A stretch of 64,000 bases of DNA from Bacteriovoracales bacterium (GTDB lineage Bacteria > Bdellovibrionota > Bacteriovoracia > Bacteriovoracales > Bacteriovoracaceae): positions 1 through 64,000 of the forward strand of contig JASBRV010000067.1 of the NCBI GenBank assembly GCA_030149295.1, written 5' to 3'. The position numbers and the translations under genes were made by a program. The notes beneath the pieces were generated by a model. The model had not been told where the DNA came from, ran no database searches, and worked only from the letters and a program-made list of their open reading frames with translations. Shown piece after piece: positions 36,397 to 47,042 of this stretch (the stretch's first letter is position 1; each line of letters starts with the position of its first letter).

Positions 36397-37667
36397 ACAC
36401 TCTCCTGATCTTCTCTTATTTTAGTCATTAGAAAGATCAGAGCAAGCCCTGGTACAGCAAGTGCACTTCCAATAAAAAAGAAAGAAACATAACCGACATA
36501 CTCAACTAAATAGCCAGCCCCACTACCAAAGAGCGTTTTCCCCAAAGCGGCTAGTGAAGCAAAGAGCGCATATTGAGTCGCTGTGTACTTCTTATTGGTC
36601 ATTGTGGCCATAAAACTCACAAGCGCTGTCGTCCCCAAACCACTACTAAAGTCTTCAAAACCAATCACGATAGTTAAGCCTAGGGCTGTTCCCTTTAAAG
36701 AAGCAGTAGTAAGTATAGAAAACAAAGCCGTTGAAATGCATTGAAGAATACCAAAGAGAAAAAGACACCTCATAATTCCAAAATGAAAGATCGCAATTGA
36801 TCCAACACCAAGTCCCGCCATAGAGGAGATAAAGCCTATTCCTTTCGTCACTTCCGCGATCACTTTATTTGAATAGCCCATATCCACATAGAAAGTTCCC
36901 AGCATGGTTCCAACGAGAGCATCGCCAAATTTGAAAAAGAAAATGAATCCTAAAACTATAAAAGCTGCAGACCAGCCTCTTCTTCCCACAAACTCTAAAA
37001 AGGGATCAATTGCTGCTTCTTTTATTGTCTTAGGTCCATCCTCAGTAACTTCTGGTTCATCGGCAAGAAAAGTAAAAGACGTGCAACAAACCATAATGGC
37101 GGCTAAGACCAAGAAAACTTGGTTAAAAGAAAAGCCGAAAGTATCGGGATCAGCTAACCATAAACCGAAACCGCCACAAATAAGCATCCCTACTCTGTAG
37201 CCATAGACATATAAAGATGAACCGATGCCAATTTCTTCATCTGGAAGAATTTCTCTTCGATAGGCATCGATGGCGACATCTTGGGTGGCCCCAAATATCG
37301 CAACTGCCAAAGTAGCAAGAGCAACACTCAACATGGATACTTTAGGCTGACAAAAACTCAAGGCCAACATACTGGAAGCTAAACCAATTTGAGTAAGAAG
37401 CAACCAAGAGCGCCTGCGACCAAGCTTAAAAGGAGTGAAGCTATCGAGGAAAGGTCCCATTAAAAAATTGAGTGAATAAGGAATCGCCACCATACCCATA
37501 AGACCAATAGTCCCAAGGTCGACTTCTTCTCTTCTCGCCCAAACTTTAACGACATAGAAAACGATATTTATAGGAAGCCCTGCCGAGAAACCTAACAAGA
37601 GATTTATCCACATCCGTTTTCTTGACATGGCCAGTCTAAAATTGTCGATTTTCTGCTTGAGAGTCAT
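36393..37667 (-). CDS. MFS transporter, AmpG/PAT-like
   Basis: GFSAGLPINIVFYVVKVW; FGATQDVAIDAYRREIL; multi-pass hydrophobic. Confidence 0.85.
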   Translation of the reverse strand: MTLKQKIDNFRLAMSRKRMWINLLLGFSAGLPINIVFYVVKVWARREEVDLGTIGLMGMVAIPYSLNFLMGPFLDSFTPFKLGRRRSWLLLTQIGLASSMLALSFCQPKVSMLSVALATLAVAIFGATQDVAIDAYRREILPDEEIGIGSSLYVYGYRVGMLICGGFGLWLADPDTFGFSFNQVFLVLAAIMVCCTSFTFLADEPEVTEDGPKTIKEAAIDPFLEFVGRRGWSAAFIVLGFIFFFKFGDALVGTMLGTFYVDMGYSNKVIAEVTKGIGFISSMAGLGVGSIAIFHFGIMRCLFLFGILQCISTALFSILTTASLKGTALGLTIVIGFEDFSSGLGTTALVSFMATMTNKKYTATQYALFASLAALGKTLFGSGAGYLVEYVGYVSFFFIGSALAVPGLALIFLMTKIREDQESV

Positions 37668-38041
37668 TCTTCTATCCTATTGAAATTCTATTCTCTCCTA
37701 CTGTGAAAATTATCCAAGGATTTTGCTCGCAAAAGTTCTTACTTCTTCTATCATTTCCCACCTCAAATTTGCCCTTATTGTGAACAAAATATGTTTTATT
37801 TGGATAGATTTGACCAAAACTTATAGAAGCAACGAGTTAAAACAGCTAGTTACAGTAGGTTACCTAAATCTAGGGCTTATTCTTGGTGTCAAACTGAACC
37901 CTGAAATAACTCCATGCGTTAGCGTATAACCTTGTTAGCTTGTCAAATTTAAGTTAGATATTTGTTTTGAAAAACCAGAAAGAAAGAAATAATGCAATAC
38001 GTCTTAAAGAAATTTTACTAGAGACATAATAACAATCTACT

Positions 38042-40612
38042 TTGGGGACATTTATGAATTTGAAACTTGCTCTCACCCTCATGGCCATCTCACCAGCAGT
38101 GCTTTTGGCCCAAACCACAACGACTGACCTCTCTGACATCAACACCGAGGCAACCTCAACTGAATCAACAGCTGATGAGCGCTTTGAAAGAGTTGAAGTT
38201 ACTGGATCATACATCAAGCGTACTGATCTAGAGGGTGCACAGTCAGTACAAACACTAGACAGAGACTACCTTGATAAGACGGGATACAACTCTGTTGGTG
38301 ATGTTATGCGTGATCTTACCGCTTCATCTTTTGGTGGTGCACGTGAATCATCTGGTTCAGCTACTGCTGGGACAGCGACTGTTTCACTTAGAGGTCTTGG
38401 AGCAAACAGAACTCTCGTTCTTCTCAATGGACGAAGAATGGCAAAAGACGGTATTGGCGCCGCAACTGACCTTAACCTCATCCCCATGGCGGCAGTTGAA
38501 AGAATCGATATCCTTAAGACCGGTGGTTCAGCAACTTATGGTTCAGATGCTGTTGGTGGTGTCGTTAACGTCATCACGAGAAAGAACTACGTCGGTGCTG
38601 AAATCAACATGAGACAAGAAGTAACAGAACTAGAAGGTGGTAACAGAACTACGATCTCTGGTGTCTATGGAACGGCTGGATCAAAAGGCTCTATTATGGG
38701 TTCAATCCAGTATCGTAATAACGAAGTTATTTTTGACCGTGATCGTGAGTTCTCATCACAAGGTGAAAGTGTAAACGCTCCTCTTCCTTCTATCTTCCAA
38801 GGTGGAGGCTTCAACAGTATCCCTTCATGTACGACAGTAAATGAAGATGGTGCATGTACATACAACTTTGCTGACTTCTCAACAGGTCTTCCAAAGATTG
38901 AGCAATTCAACGCCCTTACTAATGCAAACTATAATATTGATTCAATGACTGAGCTTCATGCACAACTTTCTGCAACAAGAAAAGAAACGACTTGGAACTA
39001 TGCTCCAGGTGTTGTTGCCTTTAGAAGCTCTGATAACTTTACAGCTCCTAGAGATATCCAAGTTAGAGATGCAGACGGAAACTTAAGAACGATCAACGCT
39101 GGTACAGCACTTCCTTATGTTGGTTGGAGATCTGAAGCTCTTGGTACTCGTGATACTGAAGTAACGACAAACTCTTTCTCTGTTAATGCTGGTGTGAAAA
39201 GATATATCGGTGATTCTTGGGAAGCTGATTTCACAGTTGGGACTGAAAGAATCGTAAGAGATGAGCTTTCAACTCAAGGTTACGCCCTTAAAGACGTTCT
39301 TCGTGCAAGAATTGAAGATGGAAGCTGTGACATCTTTGGTGGAGACACTGCTGGATGTAACGCTCCTGGTGTAGCTTACAATCCAACTCAAGAGACAACT
39401 TCTCGAATTGATACTTATGAGCTTCGTACAAACGGTGAGCTCTTTGACCTTCCTGCTGGTCCTGTTGGAGCAGCCCTTGGTGGTCAGGTTCTTTACGAGA
39501 CATACGCAGTTAACCCTGATGCGCAATCGATCGCTGGCAACGTTGCTGGTGGTGGTACAGCTTCACCTGGCTCAGGTACTCGTCACGTTACAGCTATCTT
39601 TGGTGAGCTTGCGATTCCGATTACTGAAACTCTTGAATCACAAGTTTCTGGTCGTTACGACAGATACTCTGACTTTGGTGATACTTTCAACCCACAAGTA
39701 AACTTCCGTTATAAGCCTATGCAAGAGCTACTTTTCAGAGCTTCTGCTGGTACAGGATTTAAGGCTCCTGATATGCAAGACCTCTACGCCGCTCAAGGTG
39801 TAGGTTTCCCTACCTTTATTGACCAGAACGCTTGTCAGCAAGGTGGATCATGTCGTGCAGAACAATACGAAGTTTTCAGCGGTGGTAACCCTGCCCTTCA
39901 AGAAGAAACTTCAGAATCGTGGAATATCGGTGTTGTTGCTGAGCCAAGTAAGTACTTTTCAGTAGCTCTTGATTACTTCTCAATCAAGCTTGAAAACACT
40001 GTTGGTACTGACCTTGAAGCCATTACTCAAGCGGAGCTTAACGGTGTAGATATCTCTCAATACGGTGTGACAACTGATAGGGATCCTCAATCACAACGTC
40101 TTCTTTCTATGAACGCTCCAACTCTTAACCTTGCCACAACTGAAGTTCAGGGGATTGACCTTAACATGAGATTTAACTCTCAAGCTCAATCTTGGGGTGA
40201 TGTGATCATTTCAAACAACACATCTTTCATGACAAGATACGATATTACCAAGTTTCCTGGTCTTGCTCCAGAAAGTGTTCTTGATCTTGACCCAGGTGCA
40301 CCCGAGTGGAGAAACAACCTTAACGTTGATTACGGTGTAAACGAGAAGCTTCGTGTTGCCACAAACTTCAGAACAATTGGCGCGAACTTCAAGTCTGATC
40401 CTCTTCAAGGAAAGATTCCTACTTTTACGCAGATCGACATGCAAGCGAGTTTAGCTGTTCCATCATTCAATGCGAAAGTTTCAGTTGGTGTTATCAACCT
40501 TCTTAACGACTTTCCTGAGTTTGATGACTCATCACTTTCATCACAGCTCAACACTTCTCTTTACGATCCAATCGGGAGAAGGTTCTTCGCAGCATACACT
40601 CAATCATTCTAA
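38042..40612 (+). CDS. TonB-dependent outer membrane receptor
   Basis: ERVEVTGSYIKRTD plug; VSLRGLGANRTLVLLNGRR; GSDAVGGVVNVIT; C-terminal beta-barrel ending in aromatic F. Confidence 0.93.
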   Translation: MGTFMNLKLALTLMAISPAVLLAQTTTTDLSDINTEATSTESTADERFERVEVTGSYIKRTDLEGAQSVQTLDRDYLDKTGYNSVGDVMRDLTASSFGGARESSGSATAGTATVSLRGLGANRTLVLLNGRRMAKDGIGAATDLNLIPMAAVERIDILKTGGSATYGSDAVGGVVNVITRKNYVGAEINMRQEVTELEGGNRTTISGVYGTAGSKGSIMGSIQYRNNEVIFDRDREFSSQGESVNAPLPSIFQGGGFNSIPSCTTVNEDGACTYNFADFSTGLPKIEQFNALTNANYNIDSMTELHAQLSATRKETTWNYAPGVVAFRSSDNFTAPRDIQVRDADGNLRTINAGTALPYVGWRSEALGTRDTEVTTNSFSVNAGVKRYIGDSWEADFTVGTERIVRDELSTQGYALKDVLRARIEDGSCDIFGGDTAGCNAPGVAYNPTQETTSRIDTYELRTNGELFDLPAGPVGAALGGQVLYETYAVNPDAQSIAGNVAGGGTASPGSGTRHVTAIFGELAIPITETLESQVSGRYDRYSDFGDTFNPQVNFRYKPMQELLFRASAGTGFKAPDMQDLYAAQGVGFPTFIDQNACQQGGSCRAEQYEVFSGGNPALQEETSESWNIGVVAEPSKYFSVALDYFSIKLENTVGTDLEAITQAELNGVDISQYGVTTDRDPQSQRLLSMNAPTLNLATTEVQGIDLNMRFNSQAQSWGDVIISNNTSFMTRYDITKFPGLAPESVLDLDPGAPEWRNNLNVDYGVNEKLRVATNFRTIGANFKSDPLQGKIPTFTQIDMQASLAVPSFNAKVSVGVINLLNDFPEFDDSSLSSQLNTSLYDPIGRRFFAAYTQSF

Positions 40613-40637
40613 TCAAAGCTATATAGAGACGAATGGA

Positions 40638-40666
40638 AAAGGGAGCCACTGGCTCCCTTTTTTTTT
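40638..40666 (+). terminator. Intrinsic terminator
   Basis: AAGGGAGCCactGGCTCCC followed by TTTTTTTTT. Confidence 0.9.
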
Positions 40667-40809
40667 ATTAAATACAAAAACTTACAGCTCAGATGTTTCA
40701 CATTATTACTCATTCTTTAACTAAGAACCTATTGGCATAAGGTTATTTGAGCGCTAAACTCTGTCACTCTTGTAAGAGGAATATGTAATAAAATTAGGGA
40801 GCACAAAAG

Positions 40810-41577
40810 ATGAAATTAGCTATTCCCTTCCTTATTCTTATCTCTATCTCCAGTTACTCAGCATCTGGTGATAAGGCTAAGGCCGTAGTAAAGGAAGACA
40901 AAGTAAATCTAAAGATGGCTCAAGCTTCACAAAAGAAAATTGATGCCGTAGCCGACAAAACTCAAGAACTTCTTCAAACTTACCGTCAAACACTCAAGCA
41001 AATTGATAATGCAAAAAAATACAATGCTCAATTGCGTGAGATGATCAAGACTCAAGAAGAGGAAAAAGTTTCAATTAGAGCTCAAATTGTTCAGCTCAAA
41101 GACACGGCAAAGGGAATCATTCCTTTGATGGTGGACATGGTTAAGAACCTAAAAGCTTTTGTTGATCTTGATATTCCAATGCACAAAGCGGAAAGAGCTA
41201 AGAGAATTGAAAACCTCGACAAGCTTCTTGTTCGTGCCGATGTATCAACGTCAGAAAAGTTTCGCCGCATCTTAGAAGCCTATCAAGTTGAAAATGACTA
41301 TGGTCGCACCATGGACTCTTATAAAGATATCCTCAAGAAGGAAGATGGAACAGAAATGACTGTTGATTACCTTCAAATTGGTCGCGTCGCTTTTCTTTAT
41401 CAAACTCTTGATGGAAATGAGACTGGTCTTTGGGACAAAGAAGCTAAGAAATGGGTTGAGATTGGCAGTGAGTATAAGAAAAGTACTCGTGAAGCAATCA
41501 AAATGGCCAACAAGCAAACAGCTCCTCAGCTAGTAAAAATCCCTGTTTTCGCTCCAACGACAGGAGGGACATTATAA
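40810..41577 (+). CDS. DUF3450-like periplasmic coiled-coil protein
   Basis: Signal peptide; long coiled coil; VDYLQIGRVAFLYQTLDGNETGLWD; first gene of the TonB operon. Confidence 0.85.
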   Translation: MKLAIPFLILISISSYSASGDKAKAVVKEDKVNLKMAQASQKKIDAVADKTQELLQTYRQTLKQIDNAKKYNAQLREMIKTQEEEKVSIRAQIVQLKDTAKGIIPLMVDMVKNLKAFVDLDIPMHKAERAKRIENLDKLLVRADVSTSEKFRRILEAYQVENDYGRTMDSYKDILKKEDGTEMTVDYLQIGRVAFLYQTLDGNETGLWDKEAKKWVEIGSEYKKSTREAIKMANKQTAPQLVKIPVFAPTTGGTL

Positions 41578-42920
41578 TGAAAAAAACAACAATCGCCCTT
41601 ATCTCTACTCTATTAGTAGGAACATCTTTCGCTCAAGCGCCCAAAAATCTTGATGCTCTTCTTCTTCAAGTTAAGAATGAAAGAGTAGAGATGAAAAAAG
41701 AGCTTAACGAAAGAGAGAAACGCTTTGTTGGTGAAAAGAACAAGCAAGCTTCTCTTCTTGCCCAAGCAAAAAAAGAGCTCGCTCGCCAAGAGGCTATCAC
41801 TAAAAAACTACAAGCGACTTTTACCGCCAATGACAAAGTTTTAGGAAAACTTGAAGAAGAGCTCACAATTGCTAAGGGTAACCTTGGTGAGATGTTTGGG
41901 GTTGTTAAGCAAGTTGCTGGTGACTTCAAAGGCCAATTTGAGAACTCTAATATTAGTGCTCAATACCCTGGTCGTGACAAATTCATGGCAACTCTTGCTG
42001 AAACAAAGAAACTTCCCGGTATTGATGAACTCAATAAGCTTTGGTACGAAATGCAAAGGCAAATGACTGAGACTGGAAAGGTCGTTAAGTTTAAGGCCCA
42101 AGTAGTAAAACCTGACGGAACAAAGAGTGAAGAAACTGTCACTCGTGTTGGTGCCTTTAACCTCGTTGCTAATGGAAAGTACCTCAACTACCAAGCCTCA
42201 ACGGGTCAGTTAGTTGAACTTCCAAGACAGCCACAAAGTAAGTACCTTGGTATGATCGAAGATCTTGAAGGGACAACAACTGGCTTTGAAAACTTTGGTG
42301 TTGACCCATCAAAAGGACAAATCCTTAGTATGCTTGTTCAGGCGCCAAGCCTCTCAGAAAGACTCCAGCAAGGTGGGCTCGTTGGTTATGTCACTCTTGC
42401 TCTTCTATTCCTTGGTCTTTGCATGGTTGCTGAGAGAATGGTTGTTCTCAATAGAGAAGGTAAAAAAATCAAAGAACAATTGGCTAACCCTGTTGCTGGT
42501 GACGATAATCCCGTCGCTCAACTTGTGAAAGCCTTCGAAGAAAACAAAGGTAAAGATCTAGAAACTCTAGAGCTTAAGCTTGAGGAGACAATCCTCAAGA
42601 CGGCACCTGTTCTTGAAAAAGGTATTCCTACCATTAAAATTCTTTCTGCTGTAGCACCTCTTCTAGGGCTACTCGGAACGGTTACGGGTATGATCGCGAC
42701 CTTTCAATCAATCACTCTTTTTGGTACTGGGGATCCTAAGCTTATGGCCGGTGGTATCTCTTCTGCCCTTATCACAACGGTTCTCGGACTTGTTTGTGCT
42801 ATTCCTCTTCTTCTTCTTCACAATGTGGTTTCGGCAAAATCAAAAGGCCTTATCCAAATTCTTGAAGAACAAGCAGCAGGGCTTCTTTCTAAAAGAGTAG
42901 ACAGCGGGAGCGCTAACTAA
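41577..42920 (+). CDS. MotA/TolQ/ExbB proton channel protein with periplasmic coiled-coil extension (TtpC-like)
   Basis: N-terminal coiled coil; KILSAVAPLLGLLGTVTGMIATFQSITLFGTGDPKLMAGGISSALITT. Confidence 0.9.
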   Translation: MKKTTIALISTLLVGTSFAQAPKNLDALLLQVKNERVEMKKELNEREKRFVGEKNKQASLLAQAKKELARQEAITKKLQATFTANDKVLGKLEEELTIAKGNLGEMFGVVKQVAGDFKGQFENSNISAQYPGRDKFMATLAETKKLPGIDELNKLWYEMQRQMTETGKVVKFKAQVVKPDGTKSEETVTRVGAFNLVANGKYLNYQASTGQLVELPRQPQSKYLGMIEDLEGTTTGFENFGVDPSKGQILSMLVQAPSLSERLQQGGLVGYVTLALLFLGLCMVAERMVVLNREGKKIKEQLANPVAGDDNPVAQLVKAFEENKGKDLETLELKLEETILKTAPVLEKGIPTIKILSAVAPLLGLLGTVTGMIATFQSITLFGTGDPKLMAGGISSALITTVLGLVCAIPLLLLHNVVSAKSKGLIQILEEQAAGLLSKRVDSGSAN

Positions 42921-43441
42921 TGATTTCGGGTCTATTCGAAACAGTCAGTGACTTTCTTGCAACTGGTGGAGACGTCCTAAAGGTAATTTTCTTTACGACG
43001 TTTCTCCTGTGGCTTCTCATTTTAGAGAGACTACTCTTCTATAAATTTAGATTGCCGACAATTGCTAAAGAGAAGATCGCAGAATGGTCGAATCGTAAAG
43101 ATAAGAGTACTTGGTTTGCTCACCGAGTGAGAGAGGCTGAGATTTCCCAGCTCAACCAAGAGCTTAATTCTAATATCTTTACTATCAAGACACTTGTAAG
43201 CCTTTGTCCCCTTTTAGGTTTATTAGGAACAGTTACTGGTATGATCGCTGTTTTTGATGTGATGGCCTTAACAGGAACGGGTAACGCTCGCTTGATGGCA
43301 TCCGGTATTTCTATGGCAACAATTCCTACAATGGCCGGAATGGTTGCTGCTCTCTCTGGGCTTTATTTCGGAAATCTTTTTGATGGTAAAGCGAAAAAAG
43401 AGATTGCAAAAATTGAAGACCAAATGGAATTAGAGTTTTAA
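42920..43441 (+). CDS. ExbB-family proton channel protein
   Basis: SLCPLLGLLGTVTGMIAVFDVMALTGTGNARLMASGIS. Confidence 0.92.
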   Translation: MISGLFETVSDFLATGGDVLKVIFFTTFLLWLLILERLLFYKFRLPTIAKEKIAEWSNRKDKSTWFAHRVREAEISQLNQELNSNIFTIKTLVSLCPLLGLLGTVTGMIAVFDVMALTGTGNARLMASGISMATIPTMAGMVAALSGLYFGNLFDGKAKKEIAKIEDQMELEF

Positions 43442-43456
43442 TTTTTAGAGGTAGAT

Positions 43457-43867
43457 ATGAGAAGAAAAAGAATGTCTCAAGCAGGCGAAGATACCGGGGT
43501 CGATCTTACCCCTATGCTTGATGTCGTTTTCATCATGCTAATTTTCTTTATTGTGACCACCAGTTTCGTTAAAGAATCTGGAGTTGAATTTAACCGCCCC
43601 AGTGCGGCTACTGCTGAGAAAAAAGACAAAGCGAGTATCTTTGTTGGAATCAACGCTAACAATGAAGTGATGATCGAAAAAAGAACCATCGACGTTCGTT
43701 CGGTTCGTGCCAATATTGAAAGACTGCATGCTGAATCCCCTGAAGGCGCAATCGTCGTTCAAGCCGATAAAGATGCTAGTACAGGAACACTTGTCAAAGT
43801 TGTTGATCAAATCAGAGCTGCGGGTGTTAAAGATGTTTCAGTTGCTGCTACAGGCGGAGGAAACTGA
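43457..43867 (+). CDS. ExbD/TolR-family protein
   Basis: GVDLTPMLDVVFIMLIFFIVTTSFVKESG. Confidence 0.93.
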   Translation: MRRKRMSQAGEDTGVDLTPMLDVVFIMLIFFIVTTSFVKESGVEFNRPSAATAEKKDKASIFVGINANNEVMIEKRTIDVRSVRANIERLHAESPEGAIVVQADKDASTGTLVKVVDQIRAAGVKDVSVAATGGGN

Positions 43868-43869
43868 GG

Positions 43870-44517
43870 ATGGTCCTAAAAAAGCCCAGCCACATTTATG
43901 CCGCTGCTCTTCTTTTAGGTGGTCCTGTAACCTTCTCGCTCTTTCTTCTTATGGCCCACCTCGTGAGCCAACCAGCTAAGCTTGGTGAAAGTAGTGAGAG
44001 CACCGTTATTGATTTCTCTCGTCGTACCTCAACCAGTCAGGCTCAGACGAGAACAAGATCTCTTCCTAAGAAACCACCAGCACCCGAAAAAGCTCCTGAC
44101 ATTCCTAAAATGTCTATGAACGTAAAGATGGATGCTCCAGCGCCTAAGATGGCAATGAATGTGCCAGCACTATCGACTTCACTCTCCCTTGGAGATGGCC
44201 CTTATTTGGGTGGCTCGACAGGTGGTGGACAAGCCTCTGGTGACCGCTCAGTGATGCCCCTTGTGCGTATTGAACCTCAATACCCAAGAAAGGCGGCTAT
44301 GCGTGGAATTGAAGGTTATGTAAGAGTTAAATTTGACGTTAATACTGCTGGAGGGGTTGAAAACCTTCAAATCCTTGAAGCCAGACCGCCAAGAATTTTT
44401 GATCAAGCGACAAAACGCGCTGTTTTAAAGTGGAAATATCAACCCAAGCTTGTTGATGGAAAGCCAGTTCCGAGAAAAGGCTTACTCGTAGAGCTTCCTT
44501 TTAAATTGCGTCGATAA
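43870..44517 (+). CDS. TonB-family protein
   Basis: N-terminal TM; RIEPQYPRKAAMRGIEGYVRVKFDV...ATKRAVLKWKYQP. Confidence 0.93.
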   Translation: MVLKKPSHIYAAALLLGGPVTFSLFLLMAHLVSQPAKLGESSESTVIDFSRRTSTSQAQTRTRSLPKKPPAPEKAPDIPKMSMNVKMDAPAPKMAMNVPALSTSLSLGDGPYLGGSTGGGQASGDRSVMPLVRIEPQYPRKAAMRGIEGYVRVKFDVNTAGGVENLQILEARPPRIFDQATKRAVLKWKYQPKLVDGKPVPRKGLLVELPFKLRR

Positions 44518-44527
44518 GGAAATCGTT

Positions 44528-45757
44528 ATGTTTAAAGTAGTCTGTTCTCTTTTCCTCGCTGTCATAATCCTAACGGGTGCAGCTCATGGGAAGTACACAG
44601 CTAAAGAAGTTGAAGAAATTAGAAACCGTCGTCCAGGACTCATTTCAAAAGGTGTCCAAAGACGATTGATGAGAGCTCAAGAAATGATTATTCGTGAAGA
44701 CCGTAAAGGTGCGATAAAGGTTCTTGAGAGTATGACCCAAAAAGGCTACCGTCCTTTTGAAATGGGTCAAGTATGGCAATCTCTTGCTTATGCCTATGCC
44801 CAAAGTGATCAGTTCGCTAAGGCAAGAAAAGCCTTTAAAGCTTCTATCGATACCAAAGCCCTTCCCTACAAGCCAACTCTGCAGTCAATCTTCTCACTCG
44901 CTCAACTTCAGTTAATGGCCGAGGATTATAAAGGTGCCGATAAAACCCTCAGCGAATGGTTTCAACTTTCAAATGAAGAAAAACCTGATGCCTATGTATT
45001 TAAAGCCACCATTGCCTACCAAAAAGGTGATAAGCAAACGGCACTAACCTCAATCCTCAAAGGCCTTAAACTTTCTAAGAAACCTAAAGAAAACTGGCTT
45101 ACCTTTGCCGTCAGCCTCCTTTATGAAAATAATCGCTATAAAGAAGCTTCAGAATTACTTTTTAAGCTAGTTGAAATGAATACTGGCAAAAAAATGTATT
45201 GGACCCAACTAGCAGGGACACTCCTTAATTCAGATCGCGATCTTGAAGCCCTTGCGGTCATGGACCTTGCACTCATGATGAACCTTCTAGATAAAGAGGG
45301 CGAGATTAGAAATATTGTAAGTCTTTACCTCTCAAATGGCCTTCCCTATGAGGCAAGTAAACTACTAGAGAAAGGGTTAAAGAAAAAATTTGTTACCGAA
45401 AATAAAAAGAACTTAGAGATTCTAGGAAATGCTCTCATTCAAGCGAAGGAATATGACAAAGCCCTTCCTCCTCTCAAGAAAGCTGCTACTCTTAGCGAAG
45501 ACGGTAAAATGTTTGCTTTACTGGCCCGTCTCTATCTTGAAAAAGAAGAATTCAATACCGCAGTTAAGAACTTTGACCTTGCTCTTCAGAAGGGAATCAA
45601 AAAAGAAAAGAAAGGCCAAGTTTATGTTGAAAAGGCAATTGCACTTTCAAGCCTGAACAAAATTAAAGAGGCGAAAGAAAGTATCAATAAGGCCCTAAGC
45701 TTTAAAGAATCCAAAGAACTTGCCATGAAGTGGCAAGACTACCTCAACAGGCTATAA
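44528..45757 (+). CDS. TPR-repeat protein of TonB operon
   Basis: Signal peptide; multiple TPR-like helices; follows tonB directly. Confidence 0.87.
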   Translation: MFKVVCSLFLAVIILTGAAHGKYTAKEVEEIRNRRPGLISKGVQRRLMRAQEMIIREDRKGAIKVLESMTQKGYRPFEMGQVWQSLAYAYAQSDQFAKARKAFKASIDTKALPYKPTLQSIFSLAQLQLMAEDYKGADKTLSEWFQLSNEEKPDAYVFKATIAYQKGDKQTALTSILKGLKLSKKPKENWLTFAVSLLYENNRYKEASELLFKLVEMNTGKKMYWTQLAGTLLNSDRDLEALAVMDLALMMNLLDKEGEIRNIVSLYLSNGLPYEASKLLEKGLKKKFVTENKKNLEILGNALIQAKEYDKALPPLKKAATLSEDGKMFALLARLYLEKEEFNTAVKNFDLALQKGIKKEKKGQVYVEKAIALSSLNKIKEAKESINKALSFKESKELAMKWQDYLNRL

Positions 45758-45869
45758 TTTCTTGGGCGATAGTTATCACTATCGCCATAATTTCAACCAC
45801 TTACACCAATCGGCTTTTATTGCCCACTGCGAAATAGAGGCCTCTCCTTGTTAAAATAATAATGGATTT

Positions 45870-46550
45870 ATGCCGTTGTTTAGGGAATACAAGGAGGTAT
45901 TCATGGAGCTTCAGCTCACCCCAAGAAAAGAAACTCGTCTCAATAGTAAACAAAGACAAAACTATTGGGCGCAAGGGCTCGTTCCCGCGGCCGTATACGG
46001 ACGTTCTCTCGATGCTGGTGTTTGCTTTGTAAATGCAAAGAAATCAAGCCACTGGCACGTTGGATCTATGTTTGATGTTAAGTGGAGTGGAAAAGCCTAC
46101 AAAGCATCAATTGATGAAATTCAATACGAGCCTGTAAGCCATAAAGTAGTTCACGTCTCTTTTCACCTAGTTGGTAAAGACGAAACAACTCACATTTCAG
46201 TACCTGTGAGAACTGTTGGTCAAGCACCAGGTGAAAAAGAAGGTGGAATGATACAAGTTCAACTTGATTCCATCTCTATTGAAGGTAAACCTGATATGAT
46301 TCCTGAATACTTTGAAATTGATGTTGCTGAACTTCATATTGGAGATAAAGTAACGATCGGTGACCTTACTCCCCCAGCTGGGTGTAAGTGGTACCAGGAA
46401 AGTGAGGAGCAAGCTGTTGTGACTTGTGCTCACATTAAAGTTCAACCGGTTGAAGAGCCAGAGGCTCCAGCAGCTGAAGTATCTCCAGAAGATGTTCCAG
46501 CCGCTCAAGACGAATCAGGTGAATCTACAGAAGACAAAGAAGCCGCTTAA
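45870..46550 (+). CDS. rplY: 50S ribosomal protein L25/Ctc (start probably 45903)
   Basis: MELQLTPRKETRLNSKQRQNYWAQGLVPAAVYGRS; VHVSFHLVGKDE; acidic C-terminal tail. Confidence 0.85.
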   Translation: MPLFREYKEVFMELQLTPRKETRLNSKQRQNYWAQGLVPAAVYGRSLDAGVCFVNAKKSSHWHVGSMFDVKWSGKAYKASIDEIQYEPVSHKVVHVSFHLVGKDETTHISVPVRTVGQAPGEKEGGMIQVQLDSISIEGKPDMIPEYFEIDVAELHIGDKVTIGDLTPPAGCKWYQESEEQAVVTCAHIKVQPVEEPEAPAAEVSPEDVPAAQDESGESTEDKEAA

Positions 46551-46572
46551 TCCACTATTGGATAAGAAATCG

Positions 46573-46601
46573 AGGCCCTCTTTTAAGAGGGCCTTTTTTT
46601 T
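46573..46601 (+). terminator. Intrinsic terminator
   Basis: AGGCCCTCTTTTAAGAGGGCC followed by TTTTTTTT. Confidence 0.88.
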
Positions 46602-46610
46602 GGAGAAAGA

Positions 46611-47042
46611 ATGACCTGGTTAATTCTCGCTATTCCCACTCTTTTTGGGGCTTTTTATCATATAGGCCAAAAGAAATTGCGAACAGACCTCTCCCCCTTC
46701 CTTCTTTTTACACTCATTTATGGCATATCTATGATCATCATGCTTCTCTTCACTTTCTTTTGGGGAGATAAGCTTTCATCAATCAAAGAATTTAATCTTT
46801 ATGACTGGAAAAATGTCATTTTAATTTCTTTGGGAATTATTGGCATTGAACTGGGATTTCTCTTAGCCTATCGCCAAGGCCTCCCTCTTAATACTTCAGC
46901 ACTGGTAGTAAACACCGCTATGGGAGTTATTCTTCTCCTCTTTGGTTTATGGAGTGAAGGAGAAAGAGTGAGCCACCAACAATTTGCAGGTGTGCTCTTT
47001 TCTTTTGTGGGACTATTTCTTATAACTTTTAAAGGCTCGTAA
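46611..47042 (+). CDS. EamA/DMT-like small membrane protein
   Basis: Four hydrophobic helices; YRQGLPLNTSALVVNTAMGVILLLFG. Confidence 0.7.
   Translation: MTWLILAIPTLFGAFYHIGQKKLRTDLSPFLLFTLIYGISMIIMLLFTFFWGDKLSSIKEFNLYDWKNVILISLGIIGIELGFLLAYRQGLPLNTSALVVNTAMGVILLLFGLWSEGERVSHQQFAGVLFSFVGLFLITFKGS

Noticed and set aside
38266-39526. Several long minus-strand ORFs antisense to the TonB receptor
   Set aside because: They have no RBS or recognisable domains and lie fully inside a strong plus-strand gene; explained as shadow ORFs.
45765-45786. GGCGATAGTtatcACTATCGCC hairpin after the TPR gene as a terminator or L25 autoregulatory site
   Set aside because: A 9-bp perfect stem but no T-run follows, and it lies about 117 nt before the L25 start; function cannot be assigned.
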